Assembly: GCF_000746085.1 (NCBI RefSeq)
Contig: NZ_JQKO01000001.1
Location: 434,001 to 498,000, forward strand
Source: Methylocapsa aurea
GTDB lineage: Bacteria > Pseudomonadota > Alphaproteobacteria > Rhizobiales > Beijerinckiaceae
DNA: 64,000 nt
Direction of reading: 5' to 3'
Part shown: positions 41,126-50,685 of the stretch, piece by piece
Numbering within the stretch: position 1 is the first letter of the stretch
How the letters are laid out: the number at the start of each line of letters is the position of its first letter
Program-made: the position numbers and the translations under genes
Notes under the pieces: generated by a model
The model's input: only the letters and a program-made list of their open reading frames with translations
Databases searched by the model: none
Told to the model about the DNA's origin: nothing

Positions 41126-41194
41126 CTAGAGCGCTTCCCGATCGGATGGACGCATCTGATCGAAAAGGAATCGCTCAGATTCAAAGAGTTGGAG
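41126..41194. repeat. Family B repeat, short copy B3
   Basis: CTAGAGCGCTTCCCGATCGG through CATCTGATCGAAAAGGAATC and AAAGAGTTGGAG; it has the TCTGATC hairpin half of the family without the 24-base palindrome. It lies in the convergent gap between sodB and the monooxygenase. Confidence 0.75.
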
Positions 41195-41222
41195 CCAGAC
41201 GCCGGCCCACGCGCGTTGGTCT

Positions 41223-42416
41223 TCAGGCCGCCTCCCCGCCGCGAGCGTCATAGAGCCAATCGTAGCGGGCCAGCATATTCTCGCCGCCAAGGGCGCGAAA
41301 CGCAAGATCGCGCGCAAGCGCGGCCGGGCCGGACAAATGGTAGATGACGCCTTGCCGGCGGGACGCCTGCTGCACATGCGTCGCGCGCGCCTGCCGCGCG
41401 GCCTGATAGGCGAGAAGCGCCCGTTCGACATTGCGGTCGCGCGATAAAGCGCCCCCGAGGGCGGCGGCGTCCTCGATCGCCTGCGCGGCGCCTTGCGCGA
41501 GAAAGGGCAGCATGGGATGAGCCGCGTCGCCCAAAAGCGCGACGCGGCCGGAAGTCCAATGGGCGATCGGGTCCCGGTCTAGAAGCGGCCACTTTCGCCA
41601 ATTTTCGGCCGCGGCGAGCAAATTTCGCGCGGCTGTATCCCAGCGGGCGAAACGCTCCGCGAGAAACGCCGAACAGCCTTCTGTCGACCAGCCATCGGCG
41701 CGAAAATCCTCCTCAACGATCGCGACAACATTGACGACCGTCCCGCCGCGCAACGGATAATGCACGAGATGAGCCTTGCGTCCGAGCCAGAGCGAGGTTT
41801 CTGCTCGAAGCATTTCTGGCGGCGCGCAGCGCGCGTCGACGAGGGCGCGCCAAGCGGTTCGCCCCGAAAATCGCAGGGCGCCGGGACGCGTCCCGGGAAG
41901 TTTTTCGCGCAGGAGCGAACGCGATCCATCCGCGCAGATCAGGCAATCGCCGCTCGCCTCCAGCCGAATCAGGCCCTTTCTAAGCGCGATCGCCACACCG
42001 TCGGCGCCGGAAAGGAAGCCCGCCACCGCTGCGCCGGTATGAAGCTTTATAGCGTCCTCGCGCGCAACCGCATCGAGCAAAGCGCGCTGGAGATCGGCGC
42101 GGTGCGCAAGAAGATAGGGCGCGCCCCAGCGCTTCTCGGCGTCTTCCAGCGGCAGGACGCAGAGAGTTGCGCCATCGCGCGCGCGCCGGATTCTTACCGC
42201 GCGCGGCGCCAGGCTGGAAGGAAGCAGGCGCTCCAGCACGCCAAGGCGGCGCAGAATGGAGCTGGCGTTAGGTGAGAGCTGGAGACCGGCTCCCGCCTCT
42301 TCCAGCGCCTCCGCCTGATCGAACAGACTCACCCGATAGCCCGCGCGCGCAAGGCAAAGGGCGGCGCTGAGCCCGCCGATCCCGGCGCCGGCGATCAAAG
42401 CATGCGGCGCGCTCAT
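41223..42416 (-). CDS. FAD-dependent monooxygenase, salicylate-hydroxylase-like
   Basis: 397 residues from ATG 42416 (MSAPHALIAGAGIGGLSAAL), the FAD-binding GxGxxG Rossmann start; the longer frame adds unlike sequence. The second FAD motif is GRVALLGDAAHPMLPFLAQG near 285, with QAIEDAAALGGAL after it. NAD(P)H-dependent aromatic-ring hydroxylases of class A share this plan; the substrate is open. The NDUFS6-like zinc protein ends 16 bases upstream, so they are likely cotranscribed. Confidence 0.9.
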   Translation of the reverse strand: MSAPHALIAGAGIGGLSAALCLARAGYRVSLFDQAEALEEAGAGLQLSPNASSILRRLGVLERLLPSSLAPRAVRIRRARDGATLCVLPLEDAEKRWGAPYLLAHRADLQRALLDAVAREDAIKLHTGAAVAGFLSGADGVAIALRKGLIRLEASGDCLICADGSRSLLREKLPGTRPGALRFSGRTAWRALVDARCAPPEMLRAETSLWLGRKAHLVHYPLRGGTVVNVVAIVEEDFRADGWSTEGCSAFLAERFARWDTAARNLLAAAENWRKWPLLDRDPIAHWTSGRVALLGDAAHPMLPFLAQGAAQAIEDAAALGGALSRDRNVERALLAYQAARQARATHVQQASRRQGVIYHLSGPAALARDLAFRALGGENMLARYDWLYDARGGEAA

Positions 42417-42432
42417 CGCGGCGCGGGCCGGG

Positions 42433-42687
42433 TCACGCCGGCTCGGATGCCGTCTCCGGATTGAAAGCGCATTCGGCCGGCGCGCAACCTCCGTGCAAAG
42501 TGTGATCGTAAAGGTAATGGGTCGAACAATAAGGGCAGATCGCCTCATCCTCCGCGCCCATGTCGATGAAAATATGCGGATGATCGAAAGGCGGCAAAGC
42601 GCCGACGCACATGAATTCCCGCGCGCCGACGCGCACCTGCGGAACGCCAGGCTGATTGTGGAAATGGGGAGTGATATGCACGGTCAT
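42433..42687 (-). CDS. Zinc-finger protein, NDUFS6-like (zf-CHCC)
   Basis: About 84 residues from ATG 42687 (MTVHITPHFHNQPGVPQVRV). The zinc-binding pattern is Cys in EFMCVGA, His in DHPHIFIDMG and CPYCSTHYLYD, as in the alphaproteobacterial relatives of the mitochondrial complex I 13-kDa subunit. It probably aids complex I assembly; it is encoded apart from nuo genes, like the NDUFS4-like gene at 6424. Confidence 0.88.
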   Translation of the reverse strand: MTVHITPHFHNQPGVPQVRVGAREFMCVGALPPFDHPHIFIDMGAEDEAICPYCSTHYLYDHTLHGGCAPAECAFNPETASEPA

Positions 42688-42802
42688 GATCTTGTCCTGG
42701 AGGCAAATTTCGCGGCCAGCATAGGCAAGCGCGGGTGATTTGGGTAGTCCCTGGCTTCCATTTCCGCTTGCGCCTCGAGATGGCGCCAGCCGATCTCCCG
42801 CG

Positions 42803-43963
42803 TCACGCGCGTTCGGCGTCTTCGAGCAATTCGTCGACAATCTTGTCGAGCGTCGAACGGAAAGCTGGGTTGAGATATTTCTCTGCGATCTTATGGCGGC
42901 CGCGCTCGCCCATAGCTTTCGCGAGATCCGGATCCGTCAGCAAGAGATGCAAACGATCGGCGATATTGGAAATATCGGACGGATCGACGACAAGACCGTC
43001 GACGCCGTCCGATATTATTTCCTTCGAGGCGCCCTTGGCGCTGCAAAGCACAGGAAGTCCGCGCTGCCAAGCTTCGAGATAGACAATCCCGAAGCCTTCC
43101 TTTGAGGAAAGCAAGGCGAACACCGTGGCTCTCGCATAGGCTGCATGAAGCGCGCTATTATCAACGCAGCCGAGAAATGTAACGATGTCGCCGACGCCGA
43201 GGTCTCGCGCGAGCGCTTCAAGCTCAGGGCGCAGAGCGCCGTCGCCGATAATCTCGTATCTAATTCCAGGCAGTTTTTCCTTCAGTCGGGCGACAGCCCG
43301 GATCATCCGGTCGACGTTCTTGTCGCGCTCGCTGCTACTGAGTCGGGTGACGGTCAAGATCGTCGCCGGCTCCTGCGCGATCGAGTCAGGCGGCGCCTGC
43401 AATGGATCGACCGCATTTGGCAGGAGTCTGAACTTGGTCCGCGGCACATCGAATTCGCGCGCCATCGTATTGGCGGTAAATGAGCTGACCGAAACGATCC
43501 GCGTCAAAGCGCGGACAAACCAGGTTTCATACCAACGCTTCGCATGATGGAGCGGATCATTCCAGACTTCGTAGCCGTGAACGAAAAGCAGAATTGGCAT
43601 TTTTGGACGCAAACACTTAACGATAGCAGCTAGAGGCAGTAGATTTACATGGCAGATGACGAAAATATTGCCCTGCTTTAAAGCCGCCCAGATAGCGTGG
43701 AATGAAAAACTCCAACGATCTCCCACTCCTATAATGTCAACTCCCTTGATGGCGGGGATCGATTTGACGTCGTCGCCAAGCACAAACACAAGCGGACAGG
43801 ATTCACTGCGTTGGAGCGTGCGCGCAGCAAGATTTTCTATAAGCCGCCTGTTGAAGTTTTGCAGACCGCCTATTCCCGAATAGGTGCGAAGCGCACAGAT
43901 GACAAAACGTCCTTGCTTTCGCGTCACGGTCGGAAACAATTTCTTGACGGCAATGAAGGACAA
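42803..43963 (-). CDS. Family 4 (GT-B) glycosyltransferase
   Basis: 386 residues. N-terminal acceptor domain begins ICALRTYSGIGGLQNFNRRL. The nucleotide-sugar domain has ILTVTRLSSSERDKNVDRMI near 205, YEIIGDGALRPELEALARDL near 235 and the family-4 EX7E motif in SSKEGFGIVYLEAWQRGLPV near 285-305. Probably adds a sugar in cell-surface polysaccharide or LPS synthesis. Followed by other glycan genes on the same strand upstream (CgeB-like, GmhB, GT9). Confidence 0.92.
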   Translation of the reverse strand: MSFIAVKKLFPTVTRKQGRFVICALRTYSGIGGLQNFNRRLIENLAARTLQRSESCPLVFVLGDDVKSIPAIKGVDIIGVGDRWSFSFHAIWAALKQGNIFVICHVNLLPLAAIVKCLRPKMPILLFVHGYEVWNDPLHHAKRWYETWFVRALTRIVSVSSFTANTMAREFDVPRTKFRLLPNAVDPLQAPPDSIAQEPATILTVTRLSSSERDKNVDRMIRAVARLKEKLPGIRYEIIGDGALRPELEALARDLGVGDIVTFLGCVDNSALHAAYARATVFALLSSKEGFGIVYLEAWQRGLPVLCSAKGASKEIISDGVDGLVVDPSDISNIADRLHLLLTDPDLAKAMGERGRHKIAEKYLNPAFRSTLDKIVDELLEDAERA

Positions 43964-44528
43964 CGCGCCAACCTATCGAGGTTCTTTTTTGAAGCTAGGC
44001 GGACGCATCTTCGAAACGAGACAGCAAGCCATTATGCAGGTCTGCCTAGACATGTTGGCAAATCGCTTGCAGTTCCACTAGAACATGTTCCGAAAAAGTT
44101 GATCGACTTTTTCGATTAGAACATGCTCCAACTCATTGAATTTAAGCGATTCCTTTTCGATCAGATGATTCCATCTGATCGGGAAGCGCTCTAGAGCGGG
44201 CCTTTCTGAAAGTAACAAAGCGGCTTCCACTTCACCTGGATGCGCCAGCGCCTCGGAGCAGATTGTCAAAAATCCGTCCAACGCCGACAAGGAGAGCATG
44301 CTCCAACCCTGTGAGTCTGAGTAGAACAAGCCTCAACTACAAGGATTAGGCGCGAGCCAATCAAATGACCCGATTTGATTGCAGTACGTTTCAGCCTCTA
44401 ATCGGATACTACACAATACGAAATTTTGTCAAACGTGACCACGAACATATTTGCCGTCATCCTGCGCGCCCGATTGCCCTGTCCGCTGCTCCATCTGCGG
44501 CAGCCGATTCATTCATCGCGTCCTTCGC
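43964..44528. other. Gap between two glycosyltransferase genes
   Basis: About 565 bases, AT-richer than the surroundings in 44330-44450. It holds repeat B4 and no frame I would call a gene. The promoter of the GT4 gene should lie at its left side. Confidence 0.5.
44078..44197. repeat. Family B palindromic repeat, copy B4
   Basis: CTAGAACATGTTCCGAAAAA with the GAAAAAG/CTTTTTC hairpin, then GAACATGCTCCAACTCATTG, the TCAGATG/CATCTGA hairpin and the end GGGAAGCGCTCTAG. It is like B2 but without the central 24-base palindrome, showing that the palindrome is a separable module. Confidence 0.85.
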
Positions 44529-45545
44529 TTACGTTCTTGCCGCCGCTTCAACGATTCTGGTCAGCAGCCCTTCATTGAAATCGCCGTTCCTGCGGACCCG
44601 CTGGAGACCTGCTTCTGCAATCTCCTTGATGCGCTTGGGGTTGGCGAGCAGAGCGAGGCAATGGTCCGCACATTCGTCCGGCCCGTCGAAAAACACGGCT
44701 TCCTCGCCATCTTGATACATTTCCAGATGATCGGACGTGCGCTCCGCGCAAAACAGCGTCCCTATCGCCGGGATCTCGAAGCTTCGCGTCGTGTGCAGAT
44801 CCTCATTGCCCTTTGAAAGCAGCCCAAGGGCGATCGAGGCGCCCCGGACCGCCTTGACATAATCGTCGCCCTCCAGATTGCCGAGAACAATGTAGGGCTC
44901 CAATTTGTCGTATTCGGGGGCTTTCTGCCAACGGGCTCCATAGATTCGCAGGGGAACGCCGCGTTCGATGAGCCGGAGCATGAACGGTCCGCGCTCTGGA
45001 AACCAAGTGCCCACAAAGGCGACCGGGTGGGAGAAACGCGCGCGATCCTCCTCCGTCAGGTCGATGGGCCGATGAACGACTTCATCGGCAGCCTCCCTCA
45101 CCTGAAGCACTCGCCGCGCTCCGGCGCGCCGAGCCGCCTCAGCGCTGGACAGCCGATGCGTCGCGATCAGGTCATAATATGGCAAGGCTTGCAGAAAAAG
45201 GCGCCAACGGCGGCCATCTCGGGAGACATAGGGATTGTCTTGATTATAGTTGACGACGGTCTTGGCGATTTTTTTCAAAGCAATGATCGTCGAAGAGCCT
45301 AATTCCTCCCCATGATCAACAAACACGAAGTCAAATGTAGATCCCTTCACATGCGATAGAATATGATGTTTGAACAGCCAGGAGAGGCCTAAAACGCCAG
45401 TATGAAAATTCCAAAAGTCGAGCAGCTTATTTCTTGGAAAAGCATGATCGGGATCAACGACCGTAACGTGATGCCCCAGTCTTTCGAAGGCGCCAATCCG
45501 ATGTTCGGCTGTTCCCGCTCTGGGACCGATATAAAGAATTTTCAT
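44529..45545 (-). CDS. CgeB-like glycosyltransferase
   Basis: About 338 residues from ATG 45545 (MKILYIGPRAGTAEHRIGAF); the longer frame is possible. Resembles the CgeB / Glyco_trans_1_2 group: DFVFVDHGEELGSSTI near 85, NYNQDNPYVSRDGRRW near 115, VAFVGTWFPERGPFMLRLIE near 185, GASIALGLLSKGNEDLHTTR near 250 with FEIPAIGTLFCAER after it, and a C-terminal EEAVFFDGPDECADHCLALL. Likely transfers a sugar in surface-glycan synthesis; the donor is unknown. Confidence 0.85.
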   Translation of the reverse strand: MKILYIGPRAGTAEHRIGAFERLGHHVTVVDPDHAFPRNKLLDFWNFHTGVLGLSWLFKHHILSHVKGSTFDFVFVDHGEELGSSTIIALKKIAKTVVNYNQDNPYVSRDGRRWRLFLQALPYYDLIATHRLSSAEAARRAGARRVLQVREAADEVVHRPIDLTEEDRARFSHPVAFVGTWFPERGPFMLRLIERGVPLRIYGARWQKAPEYDKLEPYIVLGNLEGDDYVKAVRGASIALGLLSKGNEDLHTTRSFEIPAIGTLFCAERTSDHLEMYQDGEEAVFFDGPDECADHCLALLANPKRIKEIAEAGLQRVRRNGDFNEGLLTRIVEAAART

Positions 45546-45716
45546 TGGCTCTCGCATAACATAGCTATCGCCGCAAGACATGGCGACCGGCTGCCTTTAT
45601 TCCAGCCATCGCTGAGATCACGTCATCCCAACAATGGCGCTCATTATCCCGTTTCTGACAACAGGGCCGTGACAAATCCCATCACGGGCGAAAACCTGCC
45701 GTTTCCGTCGCCTGAA

Positions 45717-46292
45717 TTAATTTGATAGGCGGACTTCTCCGGCGCTCTCTCGCGCCAAATGACGGGCCACTTCCTCGCTCGCTTCGAAGAGGTCGCGACA
45801 GACCGGCGCCGGCAGGGAGCGCGCATATTCGGCGTCCAAACGCCCATGTCCGGTCGTGACCAAAATGCCGGCTGCGCCGACCGCCGCCGCAAGATCGATA
45901 TCGCAGCGCTTATCTCCGATCACGAACGACCGCGCTGGGTCCAGATTGAGATCACGCGCAGCCGCGTCGATCATCCCCGGCAGGGGCTTGCGGCAGGAAC
46001 ATTTCGCATCCGGGGCGTGTGGACACCGATACCATCCCGCGATCGCAATCCCTTCGATGGCTAAGAGCTCTTCGACGCGGCGCTCAACCAAATCCGCCTG
46101 TTCGGCGGAAAAATAACCGCGCCCAATGCCGGATTGGTTGGAGATGACGACAAAAGGGAAAGAATGCCGCGACATCGCGCGAAGCCCCTCGATGGCGCCA
46201 TCAAGAAGAATGACCTGGCTGGGGTCGCCGAGGTAATTTTTTTCCACGATGATGGTCCCATCCCGATCCAGAAAAATAGCTGGCGATGTCAT
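45717..46292 (-). CDS. gmhB: D-glycero-D-manno-heptose 1,7-bisphosphate 7-phosphatase
   Basis: 191 residues, HAD-IIIA superfamily. The nucleophile motif is FLDRDGTII (residues 7-15), motif II is VISNQSGIGRGYF near 50, the GmhB zinc site is CPHAPDAKCSCRKPLPGM near 90-107, and motif IV is VIGDKRCDIDLAAA near 124. It removes the 7-phosphate in the ADP-heptose pathway for LPS core. A GT9 heptosyltransferase-like gene lies 87 bases upstream, which supports the role. Confidence 0.9.
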   Translation of the reverse strand: MTSPAIFLDRDGTIIVEKNYLGDPSQVILLDGAIEGLRAMSRHSFPFVVISNQSGIGRGYFSAEQADLVERRVEELLAIEGIAIAGWYRCPHAPDAKCSCRKPLPGMIDAAARDLNLDPARSFVIGDKRCDIDLAAAVGAAGILVTTGHGRLDAEYARSLPAPVCRDLFEASEEVARHLARESAGEVRLSN

Positions 46293-46379
46293 GGCAAACT
46301 TTCGGCTCTAAAGGGTCGGCGGAGATTTTGGATGAGATCATCCGCGGGGAGCAGAGGATGGCTCGATTGCGTCGAGCCC

Positions 46380-47492
46380 CTAGGACTTGATTTGCATTTT
46401 AGTCGCGGCGGACGAGGAAGCCGGCAAGGAAGCGCGCACGGCGGCGGCGACCTCCTCGACGCGGATCGCCGAGATCCCTTCCATACGATGTATAACTCTG
46501 TGGCGAGGGCCGTAAGGATGCCATTTCCGCGGCCGGTGTCGTCCGCTGAAAAGGGCGACGCAGTCGATTCCGCATGCAGCTGAAAGATGCATCGGACCCG
46601 AATCATGGCCAACGAAAAGGCTGGCGTTTTCGAGCGCCGCCGCGCTTTCTCGTGGTTTAAGGCGGCCGCAGGCATTCTCGACCGGACTCGGCCAGTCAGC
46701 CGTGACCTCTGCGACGCACACCGCATCCTCCGCGCCGCCGATGACAAGCAGGCCATATTCAGCATGCGTCTTGGCAAGTTCCCCGAAAAGACGGCGCCAA
46801 TTCTCATTGCCCCAATGATTCTCGGCAGCCTTTCCGCCCATATTGATCGCAATGAAGGGCCGCGCGCCAAACGGCGCGACAGCCCTGCGACCCGCGTCCC
46901 GCTCTTGCTCGGTTAAGCGCAGATCCCAATTCTCCCGACTGTCGAGGTCGATTGGACCAAGCTCAGCGATGGCCCCCGTCAGGCGAACGCATTCCTGAAC
47001 GAGTTCGCCGTCGGCGCTAGCGGCCCTCTTGCCAAAGAGGCCGGAACCGGTGGGCGCGCCGATGATGCGCGTAAAGCCGCACAGGCGAAAGAATATGAGG
47101 TCGCGATAAACCGTGAAGGGGCCACGGGATTCGTTGAGATAAACCATCGTCGACGCCCCAAGCGCCCGCAATCGCCGCGCCAGGGCCCATAATTCGCGCG
47201 CCGCTCGCAGCCCGACCGGATAGGTGACGACCCCGTGGATAAGACCGGAATTGGCCAATATTGTCTCGAGCGGGGCGGCCTTCGATGAAACCGGGATATT
47301 TGTCAGAACATATCGCTCGGCCGTGTGAAAGACTGCGGCCACTTTGTGCAGGCAGGGAAGCGCGACCATCGTGTCGCCAAGGCTTCCCAACCGATAGATG
47401 ACAATGCGCTCGACCGGCCGTTCCCGGACGACTTGGCGTTGGCCTGACGGAGCGAGGCCGGGCCCTAATTTAGTACTGTGATCGCTTGACAT
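46380..47492 (-). CDS. Family 9 glycosyltransferase (heptosyltransferase-like)
   Basis: About 370 residues from ATG 47492 (MSSDHSTKLGPGLAPSGQRQ); a longer frame to 47723 reads unlike sequence. The GT9 start VIYRLGSLGDTMVALPCLHK lies near residue 30, and the donor domain has FIAINMGGKAAENHWGNENW near 215 and SLFVGHDSGPMHLSAACGID near 295. Probably transfers heptose or a related sugar to LPS core or another glycan; gmhB next door agrees. Confidence 0.88.
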   Translation of the reverse strand: MSSDHSTKLGPGLAPSGQRQVVRERPVERIVIYRLGSLGDTMVALPCLHKVAAVFHTAERYVLTNIPVSSKAAPLETILANSGLIHGVVTYPVGLRAARELWALARRLRALGASTMVYLNESRGPFTVYRDLIFFRLCGFTRIIGAPTGSGLFGKRAASADGELVQECVRLTGAIAELGPIDLDSRENWDLRLTEQERDAGRRAVAPFGARPFIAINMGGKAAENHWGNENWRRLFGELAKTHAEYGLLVIGGAEDAVCVAEVTADWPSPVENACGRLKPRESAAALENASLFVGHDSGPMHLSAACGIDCVALFSGRHRPRKWHPYGPRHRVIHRMEGISAIRVEEVAAAVRASLPASSSAATKMQIKS

Positions 47493-48059
47493 AGTCTTGG
47501 GATGATTGGTCTCGGGATATTTGGCGGCCTTATTTCTGGCGGTCCAGCGGCTCCTGACGGAGCCTATCCTATCAGCGAAGCCTGACCACGATTCACTTTT
47601 GCGCATAGTCTCAGATACACTAAAATTTTCACTTAAGCCCCAAGTGATAAATCTTCGCACTGCCAGTCCCCCGGTGTTGGCCTCGCCCGAACAGGATTCC
47701 CGCCCAGCCGTAAGCAATGGCATGCAAGTTTCCGCTCAGGTCCTCCTGGATTTCGTCTTGTTGGGACCACGCCGCCGTTCAGGCGACGGCCTATGCGCTT
47801 GGCGCTGCGATATGGCCGCCACGGCTATGACCCGGACCCGCTATGACGCCGCCAGTTCATTAAGTCCCTGATGACATCCATTTGAGTCAATAACATGAAT
47901 TGGCTCAGAGGCAAAACATACTAACGATTGAATAATATTCTTATTCATCATTTGATAACATTTTGTCCATGTCGGCAATGACCCGGACGCCTCGCACCGC
48001 CTGCCTGCCTGCCGCATTGCCGACGGTCTCCAAAACGCCGCCGCAGCCTGCGCCACGCT
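47493..48059. other. Gap upstream of GT9 gene with an AT-rich patch
   Basis: About 570 bases with no gene I trust. Bases 47881-47960 hold 23 G or C out of 80 (29 percent) by my count, the most AT-rich stretch noticed in the window, a plausible promoter or nucleoid-protein site for the GT9-gmhB group. The rest is of normal composition. Confidence 0.45.
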
Positions 48060-48716
48060 TCAGCGCTCCGCCAGCAACTTTTCGACGAAAGCCGCGATTC
48101 CTTCGTTCAGGCGCCCTGCCCGGAGCCGTTCGGCGGTCAGGATCGAGGAAAGATCATCAAAGGTGTTTTGCAGATCGCCATTGACGAGCACATAATCATA
48201 CTGTGTCCAGCGGCGGATTTCATTGCGGGCGTTATCTAGTCTCTTGGCGATGATCTCGGGCGGATCTTCGGCACGGCGCTCGAGACGGGCGCGCAATTCC
48301 TTCATCGACGGCGGCAGGATGAAGATTGTCACGACATCCTCGGCGGTCTTCTGCTTGACCTGCTGCGTGCCCTGGTAGTCGATGTCGAAAAGAACGTCGC
48401 GCCCCTGCGCAAGGACCTTTTCAACCGGTTCGCGCGGGGTGCCGTAGAAATTGCCATGCACCTCCGCCCATTCGAGCAGATCGCCGGCGTCGCGCATGGC
48501 CTCGAACTGCTTCCTGTCGATGAATCGATAGTGGATGCCATCAACTTCACTCGACCGGCGCGGCCGCGTCGTCACCGAAATCGACAAAGTGAGATCGAGA
48601 TCCTTCGTTTGCAGCAGCATCCGGGTCAAAGTCGTCTTGCCCGCGCCTGAAGGAGACGAGAGGATCAGCATCAAGCCGCGCCGGGAAAGACCCGCATCAT
48701 ATCGGGCGCAGATCAT
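48060..48716 (-). CDS. gmk: Guanylate kinase
   Basis: 218 residues from ATG 48716 (MICARYDAGLSRRGLMLILS), with GGGGAGAG upstream; the longer frame overlaps yicC. P-loop SSPSGAGKTTLTRML near 20-34, the GMP-binding SVTTRPRRSSEVDGIHY near 46-62 and FYGTPREPVEKVLAQGRDVL near 90. Catalyses ATP + GMP to ADP + GDP. The yicC-gmk pair is conserved in many bacteria. Confidence 0.95.
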   Translation of the reverse strand: MICARYDAGLSRRGLMLILSSPSGAGKTTLTRMLLQTKDLDLTLSISVTTRPRRSSEVDGIHYRFIDRKQFEAMRDAGDLLEWAEVHGNFYGTPREPVEKVLAQGRDVLFDIDYQGTQQVKQKTAEDVVTIFILPPSMKELRARLERRAEDPPEIIAKRLDNARNEIRRWTQYDYVLVNGDLQNTFDDLSSILTAERLRAGRLNEGIAAFVEKLLAER

Positions 48717-48765
48717 GTTCTCTCCCCGACTCGCATCCCGCGAAGCGTCTTTTCGACCATGGCCT

Positions 48766-49650
48766 CTACTCGATATTCTGAATCTGTTCGCGAAACTGTT
48801 CGATCTCGACCCGCAATTCGAGGCCAAGGGCGGTCAGACCCGCATCATTCGATTTGGCGCATAGCGTATTGGCCTCCCGCGCGAGTTCCTGAGCGAGGAA
48901 GTCGAGCCTGCGCCCAACCGCTCCGCCCCCCGCCAAGAGATCGCGCGCCGACGCCTCATGGGCGGCGAGGCGATCCAATTCCTCTCTAATATCGGCCTTG
49001 GCGGCCAGCAACAGAGCTTCCTGATGCAATCGGTTCGGATCGAAATTCGCATTCCCCGCGAGGATGGCGAGGGACTGCGCGAGGCGGGTTCTGATCGCCT
49101 CCGGTTTGCGCCCCGGACAGATTTCAGCTGCTTGGGTCAATGCGGCGATCCGTTCGAGCCGGGCGTTCAGCACGGCGGCGAGCGCCTCGCCCTCGCTTGC
49201 CCGCATTTCGAGGAGAGCCTCAAGCGCCGCATCGAGCCCCTCCAGCGCCGCAACCCGCGCCAACGCGGTTTCGCTGTCGTCTTCATTCGCATCCTTGATT
49301 TCCACGACGCCGCGAATGGCCAGAAGGCCATCGAGCGTGGCTGGAGCGAGGCTGCCCGAAAGATCGATTCCAGCGACTGCGGCAACCAGCCTGCCGAGCA
49401 GGTCCTGGTTGATGCGAACCTCGGGGGTCGCAGCTTCCCGTTGCGCCGCGAGCGTCGCATGGACAGTCCCGCGCCCCAATCTCTTAGCGATGCGCCCGCG
49501 CGCCTCCACCTCGATGGCGTCGAAACTCTGGGGAAGCCGCAACCGGACATCGAGCCCTTTGGCGTTGACCGACTTTAGCTCCCAGGCCCAATGGTAAAAG
49601 GCGGCGCTTCCCGCGACCCGGGCAAAGCCCGTCATGCTGGCGATTGTCAT
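48766..49650 (-). CDS. yicC: YicC family endoribonuclease
   Basis: 294 residues from ATG 49650 (MTIASMTGFARVAGSAAFYH), the family's SMTGF start. The N-domain has WELKSVNAKGLDVRLRLP; the C-terminal DUF1732 part ends with RRLDFLAQELAREANTLCAK and GLELRVEIEQFREQIQNIE. YicC proteins were recently shown to cut RNA, so an RNA-decay role is inferred. It lies 49 bases upstream of gmk on the same strand. Confidence 0.93.
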   Translation of the reverse strand: MTIASMTGFARVAGSAAFYHWAWELKSVNAKGLDVRLRLPQSFDAIEVEARGRIAKRLGRGTVHATLAAQREAATPEVRINQDLLGRLVAAVAGIDLSGSLAPATLDGLLAIRGVVEIKDANEDDSETALARVAALEGLDAALEALLEMRASEGEALAAVLNARLERIAALTQAAEICPGRKPEAIRTRLAQSLAILAGNANFDPNRLHQEALLLAAKADIREELDRLAAHEASARDLLAGGGAVGRRLDFLAQELAREANTLCAKSNDAGLTALGLELRVEIEQFREQIQNIE

Positions 49651-49770
49651 TAAACCCAAACTTGCACGTGCGCATTGGAACGGCCGCTGCAGCGCCACCA
49701 TAGTGCCGCCAATGATCTGGCTCAAGCCGCGGTTATTACCCCGCCAGACGGCGCTCAAGCGGCTAGCGGT

Positions 49771-50685
49771 TTAATTCTTGGGAAATTCGAGCCCCATTTC
49801 GCGATAGCGTTCGGGATCATCGCCCCAATTCTCCCGCACTTTGACGAACAGAAACAGATGAACTTTTTGTTCCGTCGCCTCCATGATGTCCTTACGCGCC
49901 GCCGTGCCGATCGCCTTGATCGTGCGGCCGCCTTCGCCGATTACGATCTTCTTGTGACCCTCGCGCATGACATAGATCGTCTGTTCGATCCGCGCCGATC
50001 CATCGGGCATATCCTTCCAAAGTTCGGTTTCCACCGTCGATTGGTAGGGCAATTCATCGTGCAGCCGCTCGAAGATTTTTTCGCGCGTAATTTCCGCCGC
50101 CAGCGAGCGCAAGGGCGCGTCCGAAATCTGGTCTTCCGGATAAAGCCACGGGCCGGGCCGCATCAGCGCGGCGAGCTGTTGCCTGAATTTCGGCACGCCA
50201 TGCCCGCGTAAGGCGGAAATCATGAACGTATCCGCGAAAGCCAGCTCGCCATTGAGCCGCGCCGCGAGTTCGAGAAGCTTCGGCGGCTCGACCGTATCGA
50301 TTTTATTCAAGACAAGAATTTTCACGCCCCCGACCTGAGGCAGCCGGGCGAGAATGGCCTCGACCTCTTCATCGACGCCTTTGCGCGCGTCGACGAGCAA
50401 TGCGACGGCGTCGGCGTCGGCCGCTCCGCCCCAGGCGGACGTCACCATTGCCCGATCCAGCCTGCGCTTGGGCGCGAAAATGCCGGGCGTATCGACGAAA
50501 ATAATCTGCGCCGAACCTTCGATTGCGATCCCGCGGACGAGGCTGCGCGTGGTCTGAACCTTGCGCGATACGATCGAGACTTTCGCCCCGGCGAGCTGAT
50601 TGACCAGCGTTGACTTGCCGGCATTCGGCGCGCCGATCAGGGCGACGAAACCGCAGCGCGTTTCCATTTTGCTGTCTTCGGTCAC
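49771..50685 (-). CDS. era: Ribosome-assembly GTPase Era
   Basis: 304 residues. G1 GAPNAGKSTLV near 18-28, switch SRKVQTTRSLVRGI, G3 DTPGIF near 66, G4 NKID near 127, G5 SALRGHG; the C-terminal KH domain has KKIVIGEGGRTIKAIGTAAR near 245-265. Binds the 3' end of 16S rRNA in 30S maturation. The ATG overlaps the rnc stop by 4 bases. Confidence 0.97.
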   Translation of the reverse strand: MTEDSKMETRCGFVALIGAPNAGKSTLVNQLAGAKVSIVSRKVQTTRSLVRGIAIEGSAQIIFVDTPGIFAPKRRLDRAMVTSAWGGAADADAVALLVDARKGVDEEVEAILARLPQVGGVKILVLNKIDTVEPPKLLELAARLNGELAFADTFMISALRGHGVPKFRQQLAALMRPGPWLYPEDQISDAPLRSLAAEITREKIFERLHDELPYQSTVETELWKDMPDGSARIEQTIYVMREGHKKIVIGEGGRTIKAIGTAARKDIMEATEQKVHLFLFVKVRENWGDDPERYREMGLEFPKN

